NCBI GenBank assembly: GCA_030039715.1
Contig: JASHVA010000133.1
Location: forward strand, 1 to 13,593
Direction: 5' to 3'
Origin: Thermoplasmata archaeon
GTDB taxonomy: Archaea; Thermoplasmatota; Thermoplasmata; Lutacidiplasmatales; UBA184
Length of the DNA stretch: 13,593 bases
A model generated the notes under the pieces. The model was not told the origin of the DNA, ran no database searches, and worked only from the letters and a program-made list of their open reading frames with translations. Positions within the stretch are counted from its first letter, which is position 1; the number at the start of each line of letters is the position of its first letter. The translations under genes were made by a program, and so were the position numbers. This document shows positions 1 through 6,078 of the stretch, piece by piece.

Positions 1-2
1 AA

Positions 3-200
3 CTCCTGGCGAAACTGCTGGCTTACAACATCGGGATTATCGTCCACGAGATTCACGAACATGGGATTGATCCTTCTGCGGTCGGTCTCGACTCGCCTCG
101 TTCTGCGGCCCCGGACGTGGCCCCGAGCTCGCCCCCGACCGCGATCGGCTGTGACTCTATTCAGCCACCTGTGACGGAATTCGAGGGAAGCCACGCATAA
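3..200 (+). CDS. Transposase, C-terminal fragment (5' end outside window)
   Basis: A frame open from the left edge gives 65 residues ending in TAA at 198-200. The first part contains AYNIGIIVHEIHEHGI, which resembles the helical C-terminus of DDE transposases of the IS4/IS5/IS1182 type, where a K/A-x-HN segment is followed by the same kind of V/I-rich helix and a closing 'HGI'. The last 40 residues are a Pro/Ser-rich tail without recognisable features. The catalytic DDE residues would lie upstream, outside the window, so it cannot be said whether the element is intact. GC content of the first 60 bases is about half, clearly below the rest of the window, which fits acquired DNA. The family call rests on one short segment and is moderate. 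Confidence 0.55.
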   Translation, partial: LLAKLLAYNIGIIVHEIHEHGIDPSAVGLDSPRSAAPDVAPSSPPTAIGCDSIQPPVTEFEGSHA

Positions 201-210
201 AATCCCAAAG

Positions 211-260
211 CCGTGCTACGGCGGCTCACGGTGTATCAAGTGTAGCAAACAAGCGATACA
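211..260. repeat. Small inverted repeats between transposase and TFB gene
   Basis: The 113-bp gap from 201 to 313 is AT-richer than the surroundings. It contains a short hairpin CCGT-GCT-ACGG (211-221), an overlapping CCGTG/CACGG pair (211-215 and 227-231), and a TGTATC/GATACA pair (232-237 and 255-260). These may be the transcription stop or the terminal repeat of the insertion element whose transposase ends at 200. Without the left end of the element the terminal repeat and target duplication cannot be identified. Confidence 0.3.
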
Positions 261-274
261 TCGGGGGAGCTAAG

Positions 275-283
275 TTATATATA
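275..283 (+). promoter_or_regulatory. TATA box of the TFB gene
   Basis: TTATATATA is the most AT-rich run in the window. Its centre is about 35 bp upstream of the ATG at 314, which predicts transcription start near 302-306 and a leader of roughly 8-12 nt. No Shine-Dalgarno sequence is seen in that short leader. Confidence 0.75.
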
Positions 284-313
284 CGAGCCATCGGTTATGC
301 CGCCCAGAAACCC

Positions 314-1411
314 ATGACCGCGACTGCTTCCTCCTCAACGCGCAGCCGAGCTGCCAACCCCAAGAATCCGCGTCGGGTCGTCGCTCCCGCGGAGCCGTCG
401 GTGACCCCGACGAGCAACCCTGCCGACTCCGACGCCTGTCCGAATTGCGGCTCCTCGCATCTGATCCGGGACGAGATCCGCGGCGAGATCGTCTGCGCCG
501 ACTGCGGCCTCGTGGTCGACGCGAGCGCCCTCGTCAGCGACCGCGGCCAGCGAGGCTCGAAGGAAGACACCGGCCGCGAAGCCCGCGGCTGGGGGCCCGT
601 GATCTCCCCGCTGATGCCCGACAAGGGTCTCTTCAGCGAGATCGGCGTGCCCACGCGCGATTTCCAGGGCAATTCGCTCTCCCGGAACACTTCGCTCAAG
701 TTCTATCACCTGCGAAAGCTCAACCACCGCCTTCGGGCCGCCCGCACCCACCAGCGCAATCTCGTTGTCGCTCTGGGCGAGTTGAATCGGCTCGCCGGGG
801 TCCTCGGGCTCTCCCGCGAGGTCAAAGAGTCTGCGACCTACATCTATCGTCGCGCGCTCGAGCACAAGGCGACGCGCGGCAAGAAGATCGTCGCCCTCGT
901 CGCGGCGAGCGTCTACGCGGCCTGCCGCCAGTGCCACGTGCCGCGCACGATGAAGGAGATCATCGCGCATTCGAAGGCGACCAAGATCGAAGTCGGCCGG
1001 GCGTACACTCTCCTCGCCCGCGAGCTGAAGCTCGGCCTGAAGCCGGTCGAGCCTCGGGACTACCTCGTCCGCTTCACGCAGGACCTCAACCTCTCGAAGG
1101 AAGTCCGCCAGAAGGTCCTCTCCTTGCTGGAGCAGGTCGAGCAGGTCTACTCCACGAGCGGTGTCCTTCCGAACGGGATTCTCGCGACGATCATCTACAT
1201 CGCGTCGAACCTGATGGGCGAGCCCCGCAGCCAGGACCGCATCGCCGCCGTGGCGAACGTCACGCCGGTCACGATCCGGAACCACTACAAGGAACTCCTC
1301 GACCTCCTCGGGCTCCCGAAGAACCTGACGAACCCGCAGGCCCGCGGGAGCCTACCGGCGGTCGACGCCGAGGCGAAGGTCGAGGCGGACGCCGCGGCGG
1401 CCGGGCACTAG
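314..1411 (+). CDS. tfb: Transcription initiation factor B (TFB)
   Basis: Archaeal TFIIB homologue, which recognises the TATA-binding protein/BRE complex and recruits RNA polymerase. The 365-residue protein has a 40-residue Ser/Pro/Arg-rich N-terminal extension, a zinc ribbon with Cys42-x2-Cys45 and Cys61-x2-Cys64, a B-reader/linker segment (about 88-120, with DKGL at 103-106), and two cyclin-fold repeats (about 125-225 and 235-335). The second repeat ends in a helix-turn-helix-like segment (VANVTPVTIRNHYKEL) that would contact the BRE. A 20-residue Ala/Glu/Asp-rich tail follows. Core length is normal for TFB; both ends are longer than usual. The B-reader motif is divergent: family members usually have G-x-P and H/F-D-x-G-L here, whereas this one reads GPVISPLMPDKGL. 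It follows an insertion-element fragment and has its own TATA box. Many archaea carry several TFBs, so this could be a secondary copy. The ATG at 314 fits the promoter spacing. Confidence 0.95.
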   Translation: MTATASSSTRSRAANPKNPRRVVAPAEPSVTPTSNPADSDACPNCGSSHLIRDEIRGEIVCADCGLVVDASALVSDRGQRGSKEDTGREARGWGPVISPLMPDKGLFSEIGVPTRDFQGNSLSRNTSLKFYHLRKLNHRLRAARTHQRNLVVALGELNRLAGVLGLSREVKESATYIYRRALEHKATRGKKIVALVAASVYAACRQCHVPRTMKEIIAHSKATKIEVGRAYTLLARELKLGLKPVEPRDYLVRFTQDLNLSKEVRQKVLSLLEQVEQVYSTSGVLPNGILATIIYIASNLMGEPRSQDRIAAVANVTPVTIRNHYKELLDLLGLPKNLTNPQARGSLPAVDAEAKVEADAAAAGH

Positions 1412-1421
1412 GCGCGAGGCT

Positions 1422-1440
1422 CCGGGGGCTCGGCCCCCGG
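1422..1440 (+). terminator. Strong GC hairpin just after the TFB gene
   Basis: CCGGGGGC (1422-1429) and GCCCCCGG (1433-1440) form a perfect 8-bp stem with a TCG loop, starting 11 nt after the TFB stop codon. It is followed by AAAA and then CCCC, not by a T-run, so it may protect the 3' end of the mRNA or pause polymerase rather than act as a classic terminator. Confidence 0.5.
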
Positions 1441-1447
1441 AAAACCC

Positions 1448-1454
1448 CTTTACC
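1448..1454 (+). promoter_or_regulatory. Weak TATA-like box of the nuclease gene
   Basis: CTTTACC stands out in a GC-rich gap and its centre is 24 bp before the GTG at 1475, the spacing expected for a leaderless transcript. It is only a partial match to a TATA box. Confidence 0.4.
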
Positions 1455-1474
1455 TTCTGGACCGCTCGCTCGGC

Positions 1475-2677
1475 GTGTCCTCGGGGCCGGGTCTCAGCTA
1501 CTCCTCTTTCCACACGTACCTCGAGTGCCCGCTCCGGTGGAAGTACCTCTACATAGACCGGCTGCCCGAGACGCCGCGCAGCTACTTCACCTTCGGACGC
1601 GTGGTGCACGCGGTCCTCGAGGAGCTGCTCCGGCCGCTCGTGGTACCGGGCCCCCGCCGGGCGGGCGCTTCGGACTCGCAACGGACGCTGGACGAGTGGG
1701 GAAATCGGTCTCGCGAAGCGACCGGGCCGTGGCTCACTCGCGAGGAGCTCCTGGCCCGGTACGAACGAGCCTGGTCGAGCGAAGGATATGCGAGCCCGGA
1801 AGAGGAAGCGCGCTACCGCACGCTCGGGCGCGAGCTCCTGTTGCGCTACTACGATCGGCTGGAACGGGAACGGCCCCGACCGATCGCCGTGGAGGAGCAC
1901 CTGGAGGCGAAGTGGGACGGGATTCCGATCCACGGGTACATCGACCGCATCGACCGCGGGCCCGCGGGGGGTCTCGAGATCGTCGACTACAAAACGTCGC
2001 GCGAGCTCTCCGCCGCCGACGCCCTCGACTCCGACCAGCTCTCGCTGTACCAAGTGCTGGTGGAAAGCAATTACACCGAGCCGGTCGAGGGCCTCACGCT
2101 CTACCATCTGAGGTCGCTCACTCCGCACCGCGTGCCGCCGCGGGACCGGGCCTCCCTGGTCACCCTCTACGATCGACTGGGGCAGGTGAGCGATGGGATC
2201 CGCGCGGAGGCGTTCGAGCCGACTCCCGGCCGCCAGTGCAGCCGGTGCGATTTTCGTGCGATCTGTCCCGAGTTCCGGACGGTGCCGGCCTCGGACGAGG
2301 TGCGACTCCGGGAATTGGTCGACCGGTTCGACCGCCTGCGGTCCGAGGAGGCCCGCGTGGAATCCGAGTTGCGGGACGCCGCGGAGGCGCTCCATCACGC
2401 GGCGGAGGAGCTCGGGCTCCACCGCCTGCCCGGGAGCCGTGCGGTCGCCGTGCGGCGACGGGACGAAACATGGCAGTACGCCCTCGAGAGCGTCCGACCC
2501 GACCTCGAACGCCTCGGGTTGAGCGCTCGCCTCCCCACCGGTCGGGCCGAGGAGGTTCGCCGCCTCGTGCGAGACCCCGAAGTCGATCCCGAGCTCCGAC
2601 GTCGGATCGCAGCCACCGGTGCCCGCCAGGTTCGGTGGTACTGGGACCTCGAATCGTCCTCGGACCGAGCCCGGTAG
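1475..2677 (+). CDS. RecB/Cas4-like PD-(D/E)XK nuclease with Fe-S type cysteines
   Basis: Predicted DNA exonuclease of the PDDEXK_1 (RecB/AddB/Cas4/Dna2-like) group, 400 residues. Visible motifs in order: the N-terminal SxxxxYxxCPxRWKY segment with Cys18; GRVVH with the motif-I His45; GYIDRID with the metal-binding Asp157; EIVDYKT with Asp171 and Lys173 (the PD-(D/E)XK core); QLSLY around Gln188; and Cys255-x2-Cys258-x5-Cys264. One Cys at the N-terminus plus three near the C-terminus of the nuclease domain is the arrangement that binds a 4Fe-4S cluster in Cas4, AddB and Dna2. Residues about 275-400 are a charged helical extension of unknown role. Start is GTG, chosen because the family motif begins at residue 8 and a TATA-like box sits 24 bp upstream. 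No helicase or cas gene is adjacent, so a stand-alone repair or recombination role is more likely than CRISPR adaptation. The substrate cannot be told from sequence. Confidence 0.88.
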   Translation: MSSGPGLSYSSFHTYLECPLRWKYLYIDRLPETPRSYFTFGRVVHAVLEELLRPLVVPGPRRAGASDSQRTLDEWGNRSREATGPWLTREELLARYERAWSSEGYASPEEEARYRTLGRELLLRYYDRLERERPRPIAVEEHLEAKWDGIPIHGYIDRIDRGPAGGLEIVDYKTSRELSAADALDSDQLSLYQVLVESNYTEPVEGLTLYHLRSLTPHRVPPRDRASLVTLYDRLGQVSDGIRAEAFEPTPGRQCSRCDFRAICPEFRTVPASDEVRLRELVDRFDRLRSEEARVESELRDAAEALHHAAEELGLHRLPGSRAVAVRRRDETWQYALESVRPDLERLGLSARLPTGRAEEVRRLVRDPEVDPELRRRIAATGARQVRWYWDLESSSDRAR

Positions 2678-2704
2678 CTGCCCGCGCGGCGCCGACTCCG
2701 TAAG

Positions 2705-2713
2705 GGCTATGAC
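2705..2713 (+). promoter_or_regulatory. Possible TATA-like box of purP
   Basis: GGCTATGAC is the only AT-containing patch at the right distance, about 26 bp before the ATG at 2735. The match is weak and rests mainly on position. The rest of the 57-bp gap is C-rich and holds nothing else recognisable. Confidence 0.3.
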
Positions 2714-2734
2714 ACCCCCCCGATACTCCCCCGT

Positions 2735-3802
2735 ATGGGGATTCCCCTCGCCTCGGAGTCTCGGCTCAGCTCGCTGAACGGCCGTACCCCCACGATCGCC
2801 ACCCTCTGCTCGCACTCTTCGCTGCAGATCTTCCACGGAGCCCGCCGCGAGGGATTCCCGACGCTCGGGATCTGCGTCGGACCGCCTCCGAAGTTCTACG
2901 ACGCGTTCCCCCTCGCCCGGCCGGATCGGTTCCTCTCCGTGGCGAACGTGAAGGAGCTTCCGAAGGCGACGCAGGAGCTGCGCGACGACGGCGCCGTCAT
3001 CATCCCGCACGGGTCGTTCGTCGAGTACCTCGGCCCCGAGGCGTTCACGACGATGGACGTGCCGGTGTTCGGGAACCGGGCCGTCCTAGGGTGGGAGTCC
3101 GACCGTCGCAAGGAGCGGGACTGGCTCGAGTCGGCCGGCGTCACGATGCCGCGGCTCTTCGAAGACCCGAGCGAGGTCCGCGGCCCGGTGATCGTGAAGT
3201 ACTACGGCGCGAAGGGCGGGAAGGGCTTCTATCTCGCCAAGAACCGCGAAGCCCTCGAGGACTTCCGGCCGTCGGGCCCGTACGTGGTCCAGGAGTACGT
3301 GCTCGGGACGCGGTACTACATGCACTTCTTCTACTCGCCGATCGCCGAGGGCGGCTACCGACTGCGGCACGGCGCGCTCGAGCTCCTGGGCATGGATCGC
3401 CGAGATGAGGCGAACATCGACGAGCTCTACAAGCTCGGTGCCCAGGAGGAGCTTCTCAAGGCCGGAATCCGGCCGACGTTCGTCGTCACGGGAAACGTGC
3501 CGGTCATCCTGCGCGAGTCCCTGCTCCCGCGCGCGTTCGACATCGCGGCGCGGATCGTCGAGCGTTCGATCGACCTCTTCGGCGGGATGGTCGGACCGTT
3601 CTGCATCGAGGGGATCATGACGGAAGACCTCGAGTTCAAGGTCTTCGAGATCTCGACCCGGATCGTCGCCGGCACCAACCTGTTCATCTCGGGAAGTCCG
3701 TACTCCGATTTCGTCGAGCCGGGACTTTCGACCGGCCGCCGGATCGCACGGGAGATCGCGCACGCCCGCGCGGCGGGCCGGCTCGCGGAGATCCTGAGCT
3801 AG
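2735..3802 (+). CDS. purP: 5-formaminoimidazole-4-carboxamide ribotide synthetase (PurP)
   Basis: PurP performs the archaeal, formate- and ATP-dependent step of purine synthesis that converts AICAR to FAICAR, replacing the folate-dependent transformylase of bacteria. The 355-residue protein matches the usual length of about 360. The N-terminal domain has the CSHSSLQIFHGAR segment (25-37), typical of the nucleotide-binding start of PurP. The ATP-grasp fold follows: Lys155, the Gly-rich loop GAKGGKGF (158-165), QEYV with Glu187, and the metal-binding FCIEGI (Glu292) and FEIS (Glu305) strands. GNVPVILRESLLP and the ISTRIVAGTN segment are also characteristic. It stands alone, with no other purine gene beside it, although a PRPP synthetase gene lies at the far right of the window. 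A PurP-like paralogue of other specificity is possible but the full set of motifs favours PurP itself. Confidence 0.92.
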   Translation: MGIPLASESRLSSLNGRTPTIATLCSHSSLQIFHGARREGFPTLGICVGPPPKFYDAFPLARPDRFLSVANVKELPKATQELRDDGAVIIPHGSFVEYLGPEAFTTMDVPVFGNRAVLGWESDRRKERDWLESAGVTMPRLFEDPSEVRGPVIVKYYGAKGGKGFYLAKNREALEDFRPSGPYVVQEYVLGTRYYMHFFYSPIAEGGYRLRHGALELLGMDRRDEANIDELYKLGAQEELLKAGIRPTFVVTGNVPVILRESLLPRAFDIAARIVERSIDLFGGMVGPFCIEGIMTEDLEFKVFEISTRIVAGTNLFISGSPYSDFVEPGLSTGRRIAREIAHARAAGRLAEILS

Positions 3803-3836
3803 GCCGCCGCCGGCCGCTCGTGCGTACCTACCGCCG

Positions 3837-3842
3837 CTTAAG
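3837..3842 (+). promoter_or_regulatory. Possible promoter element of the ABC exporter operon
   Basis: CTTAAG lies in an otherwise GC-rich gap with its centre 30 bp before the ATG at 3870, as expected for a TATA-like element driving an mRNA with a leader of a few nucleotides. Confidence 0.35.
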
Positions 3843-3869
3843 AGCGCCGCCGGGTCTCGTTCCGTCTCC

Positions 3870-4811
3870 ATGGCCCTGGCGATCCAGACCGAGCATCTCC
3901 GCAAGGTCTATCCGGGCTCGACGTCGGCGAACGCCGCCCTCGAGGACCTGACGCTCTCGGTGCCGTCGGGCCGGGTCTTCGGGGTCATCGGGCGGAACGG
4001 GGCCGGGAAGACCACGTTCGTGCGCATCGCGGCGACGCAGCTCGCGCTGACCTCCGGGAGCGCCCAAGTTCTCGGACACGACGTGGCGACGGAGGAACGC
4101 GCGATCCGCGCGCGCATCGCCTGCGTCCCGCAGGAGTCGCGCCCCCTCTATTTTCTGAACGTCGAGGAGGTCGTTTACCTCTATCTCAAGCTCCGCGGGA
4201 CGGACCCGGTCGAGGCCCGGTCGCGCACGCGCGACGCGCTCGACCAGCTCTCCCTCACCGAGTTCCGTCGGCGGAGCGTCGCCCGGCTCTCGGGCGGGCT
4301 CCGGCGCCGCGTCCTGTGCGCGATGGTCCTCGCCTCCGACGCGGAGATACTGTTCCTGGACGAGCCGACGACGGGCCTCGACCCGATCGCGCGCCGGGAG
4401 GTCTGGGAGGCGATCCGCCGGGCGATCCGCGAGCACCGGACGATCCTCCTCACGACCCACTACCTCGACGAGGCGGAGGCCCTCTCCACCCGGCTCGCGC
4501 TCTTCGAGCGCGGGGTGCTGGTCCTCGAAGGCTCGCCGGAGGATCTCCGCTCCCGCGTGCGGTACCCGTACCGCGTGACGATCCAGGGCGCCTACCCTCG
4601 GGAGGAGCTCGACTCGTTCGGACGCGTGACTCCGATCGAGGGCGGCTACCTCGTCTTCGCGCGCGACGCGGAGTCGCGGGAACTCGCGCGGCTCGCGCTC
4701 GAGCGCGGGCTGCGGGTGAGCCTCGGCCCGGTCAGTCTCGAGGACATCTTCCTCGACGTTGTGGGGAAGTCGATCGAGGAGGAGACGCCCCATCCCGAGG
4801 TGGAGGCGTGA
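3870..4811 (+). CDS. ABC-2 type transporter, ATP-binding protein
   Basis: ATPase subunit of an ABC exporter of the DrrA/CcmA-like group, 313 residues. Motifs: Walker A GRNGAGKTT (41-49), Q-loop Gln88, signature LSGG (140-143), Walker B ILFLDE (160-165) with catalytic Glu165, D-loop GLD (169-171) and H-loop His197 in TTHYLDEA. After the nucleotide-binding domain there is an 80-residue C-terminal region (about 228-313) ending in VSLEDIFLDVVGK, the tail typical of DrrA-type ATPases. The last four bases overlap the start of the permease gene (GTGA), so the two are translated as a pair. The substrate is unknown; relatives export drugs, lipids, polysaccharides or heme-pathway compounds. Confidence 0.94.
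   Translation: MALAIQTEHLRKVYPGSTSANAALEDLTLSVPSGRVFGVIGRNGAGKTTFVRIAATQLALTSGSAQVLGHDVATEERAIRARIACVPQESRPLYFLNVEEVVYLYLKLRGTDPVEARSRTRDALDQLSLTEFRRRSVARLSGGLRRRVLCAMVLASDAEILFLDEPTTGLDPIARREVWEAIRRAIREHRTILLTTHYLDEAEALSTRLALFERGVLVLEGSPEDLRSRVRYPYRVTIQGAYPREELDSFGRVTPIEGGYLVFARDAESRELARLALERGLRVSLGPVSLEDIFLDVVGKSIEEETPHPEVEA
4797..4802 (+). promoter_or_regulatory. Shine-Dalgarno sequence of the ABC permease
   Basis: GAGGTG lies 5 nt before the GTG at 4808, inside the end of the ATPase gene. It supports the GTG start that overlaps the upstream stop codon. Confidence 0.6.
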
Positions 4812-5554
4812 GCGAGCGCAACCGGCTCCGCTCGCTCGGCACGCTCGTCCAGCTGAACGGCCTCATCCCGATCCGCACGCAGCCCCTCTATCTCATCAAC
4901 CTCGTGGCGAGCCCGCTCTCGTTCCTCTTCTTCATCTGGATCGTCTCGAGGGGCGCCGACCTCGCCTACGGCATCGTCGGGGGAATGGTCCTCACCATGC
5001 TCTCGGTCGGGACCGGTCTCCAGTCCGACCTCACGCACTACCGCCACGACCTCAAGTTCCAGGACGTCGTCGTCGCGTCGCCGGTCGAGGCACCCGTCTA
5101 CGTCGCCGGGCTCGCCGTCTCCGAGCTCGTCTACTCCCTGCCCGCCCTCGCGGTCTTCGCCGTGCTCTTCGTCTACTACGGCTTCGCGACGGCGACGAGC
5201 GCGGCAGTCCTCACCGGGGCGATGCTGCTCGTTTGGTCGTTCGCCACGGCGTTCGCCTTCACGCTCTCGACCTACTTCCAGGACGTCCGCGAGACGTGGA
5301 TGTTCAGCCCGATCTTCTCCCTCGTGTTGACCGTGCTGCCGCCGGTCTACTACCCCATCAGCTATCTCCCCGGCTGGGCGCAGACGGCGGCGCGGTTCTC
5401 CCCGACGACGTACGCCGCCGAGCTCGTCCAGGGCGCAGTCGGCCTCCAGCCGCTCTCGTTCTCCTCGGCGACGATCGACTGGGTCGTCCTCGTGGCGTTC
5501 ACGGCGGCCCTGTTCGTGATCGCGGCGTTCAAGGCGCGCTGGAAAGACCCCTGA
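4808..5554 (+). CDS. ABC-2 type transporter, permease
   Basis: Membrane subunit of the exporter, 248 residues. Six hydrophobic segments are visible at about 28-46, 53-70, 97-125, 131-152, 168-186 and 222-241, the number usual for ABC-2 permeases. The region STYFQDVRETW followed by VLPPVYYPISYLPGW (about 154-190) is the ABC-2 signature before the last loop. The frame is open far upstream, but the GTG at 4808 is chosen because it overlaps the ATPase stop (GTGA), has a Shine-Dalgarno sequence 5 nt upstream, and gives the expected N-terminus before the first membrane segment. With the ATPase it should form an exporter of two ATPases and two permeases in the cytoplasmic membrane. Confidence 0.92.
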   Translation: MSERNRLRSLGTLVQLNGLIPIRTQPLYLINLVASPLSFLFFIWIVSRGADLAYGIVGGMVLTMLSVGTGLQSDLTHYRHDLKFQDVVVASPVEAPVYVAGLAVSELVYSLPALAVFAVLFVYYGFATATSAAVLTGAMLLVWSFATAFAFTLSTYFQDVRETWMFSPIFSLVLTVLPPVYYPISYLPGWAQTAARFSPTTYAAELVQGAVGLQPLSFSSATIDWVVLVAFTAALFVIAAFKARWKDP

Positions 5555-5593
5555 ACGAGCCCGCACGGGGCCGAACCGGGCGCTCGGGCTCGT
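5555..5593 (+). terminator. Inverted repeat after the ABC exporter operon
   Basis: ACGAGCCCG (5555-5563) and CGGGCTCGT (5585-5593) are a perfect 9-bp inverted repeat separated by 21 nt, starting at the base after the permease stop codon. It would form a stable hairpin at the mRNA 3' end. No T-run follows directly. Confidence 0.45.
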
Positions 5594-5607
5594 CCGAACG
5601 GCGAGCC

Positions 5608-5615
5608 CTTATGTA
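5608..5615 (+). promoter_or_regulatory. TATA-like box of the small cysteine-rich gene
   Basis: CTTATGTA is centred 28 bp before the ATG at 5640, giving a leaderless or nearly leaderless transcript. A GGAGGTGG run at 5623-5630 lies between box and start codon; at this promoter spacing it would probably lie upstream of the mRNA start. Confidence 0.5.
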
Positions 5616-5639
5616 CCGGGCGGGAGGTGGAGCGGGTCC

Positions 5640-5879
5640 ATGCTTTTGTTCGCGGACGTTCGAAGCTTCGAACCCTCCGAGGACCGGCTCTCTCACTGCC
5701 TCTTCTGCGGAAAGGAGCTCGTGCTCCTGCCCGACGACTGCCGTCAGGGGAGCTGCTTCGACTGCCTCGCGCTCTCGGTCGCGCCGCCCTCGCCGTGCCC
5801 CCAGTGCCGGGCGCTGATCCCCGGCGAGGAGCGGGGCGTCGGCTGCTCCGAGTGCGGGTGGTATCCCCTCGGCGGGTAG
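5640..5879 (+). CDS. Small nine-cysteine, zinc-ribbon-like protein
   Basis: I do not recognise this 79-residue protein. It has nine cysteines: Cys20-x2-Cys23, Cys34, Cys39-x2-Cys42, Cys53-x2-Cys56 and Cys69-x2-Cys72. The four CxxC pairs suit two zinc ribbons, the first using 20/23 with 39/42 and the second using 53/56 with 69/72, with Cys34 left over. The first 17 residues are without cysteines and there is no membrane segment. Each knuckle is followed by typical residues (CGKEL, CRALI, CGWYP), which supports metal binding rather than a random cysteine-rich frame. It sits between the ABC exporter and the tRNA gene with its own TATA-like box, so it is probably transcribed alone. Similar small archaeal zinc proteins are often adaptors or nucleic-acid binders; no specific role can be given. 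Confidence 0.72.
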   Translation: MLLFADVRSFEPSEDRLSHCLFCGKELVLLPDDCRQGSCFDCLALSVAPPSPCPQCRALIPGEERGVGCSECGWYPLGG

Positions 5880-5898
5880 GGCGTTCGCTCGCGGGCGC

Positions 5899-5908
5899 TA
5901 AGCTTATT
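5899..5908 (+). promoter_or_regulatory. TATA-like box of the tRNA-Ser gene
   Basis: TAAGCTTATT lies in a GC-rich gap with its centre about 35 bp before the first base of the tRNA. Transcription would start about 10 nt upstream of the mature 5' end, leaving a short leader for RNase P. Confidence 0.55.
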
Positions 5909-5938
5909 CCCCGATTCCCGTCCTCGACCGGAGGGCGT

Positions 5939-6056
5939 GCCGAGGTGGCTCAGTCCGGTACGGCGCGAGTCTGGAAAGCTCGTGGCGAAATTCGCCTCGG
6001 GAGTTCAAACGCCGGGAACGGCCGATCCGTCCCGGGGGAAAATCTCCCCCTCGGCG
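5939..6056 (+). tRNA. tRNA-Ser(GGA) with a T-loop intron
   Basis: Folded by hand. Acceptor stem GCCGAGG (5939-5945) pairs fully with CCTCGGC (6049-6055), discriminator G6056 as expected for serine. The D-stem is GCT/GGC (5948-5950, 5962-5964) with loop GG at 5957-5958. The anticodon stem CGAGT/GCTCG (5966-5970, 5978-5982) closes the loop CTGGAAA with anticodon GGA (5973-5975), which reads UCC and UCU. A long variable arm GGCG/CGCC (5984-5987, 5993-5996) makes it a type II tRNA. The T-stem GGGAG (5999-6003) finds its partner CTCCC only at 6044-6048, because 33 nt interrupt the T-loop. Removing 6010-6042 restores a normal TTCAAAT loop and an 85-nt mature tRNA. CCA is not encoded. Confidence 0.9.
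6010..6042 (+). other. Archaeal tRNA intron in the T-loop (about position 59/60)
   Basis: A relaxed bulge-helix-bulge can be drawn. The outer helix is the T-stem. The central helix is TTC (6004-6006) with GAA (6038-6040) plus an A6007/G6037 mismatch. The 5' bulge is AAC (6008-6010) and the 3' bulge AAT (6041-6043). The intron has its own hairpin: CCGGG (6012-6016) with CCCGG (6031-6035), a bulged A6017, ACGG (6018-6021) with CCGT (6027-6030), and a 5-nt loop. Cutting after the second base of each bulge removes exactly 6010-6042. Because A's flank both junctions, the intron could be shifted left by one to three bases with the same product. Confidence 0.78.
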
Positions 6057-6078
6057 CTTCCCTCCCGCACGGGGTCTC

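Noticed and set aside
297..317. Six-codon upstream open frame overlapping the tfb start as ATGA
   Set aside because: The TATA box predicts transcription starting near 302-306, downstream of the ATG at 297, so this frame is probably not in the mRNA.
445..2703. Very long open frame on the + strand running across tfb and the nuclease gene
   Set aside because: Its translation is Arg/Pro/Gly-rich without domain motifs, and it crosses two genes with full family motifs in other frames. Long false frames are expected at this GC content.
2729..2740. CCCC-GTAT-GGGG hairpin with the purP start codon in its loop
   Set aside because: Short, and if purP mRNA is leaderless the left arm is not transcribed. 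Likely chance in C/G-rich DNA.
1352..3010. 552-codon open frame on the - strand opposite the nuclease gene
   Set aside because: No motifs, while the opposite strand encodes a protein with all PD-(D/E)XK residues in place.
4646..5566. Minus-strand open frame opposite the ABC exporter
   Set aside because: Almost entirely Arg/Asp/Glu/Gly repeats, typical of an antisense frame to a membrane protein gene; the sense frame has six membrane segments.
5623..5630. GGAGGTGG as a Shine-Dalgarno site for the small cysteine-rich gene
   Set aside because: The TATA-like box at 5608-5615 places the mRNA start downstream of it or at its edge, so it is probably not a ribosome binding site; kept only as a remark in the promoter entry.
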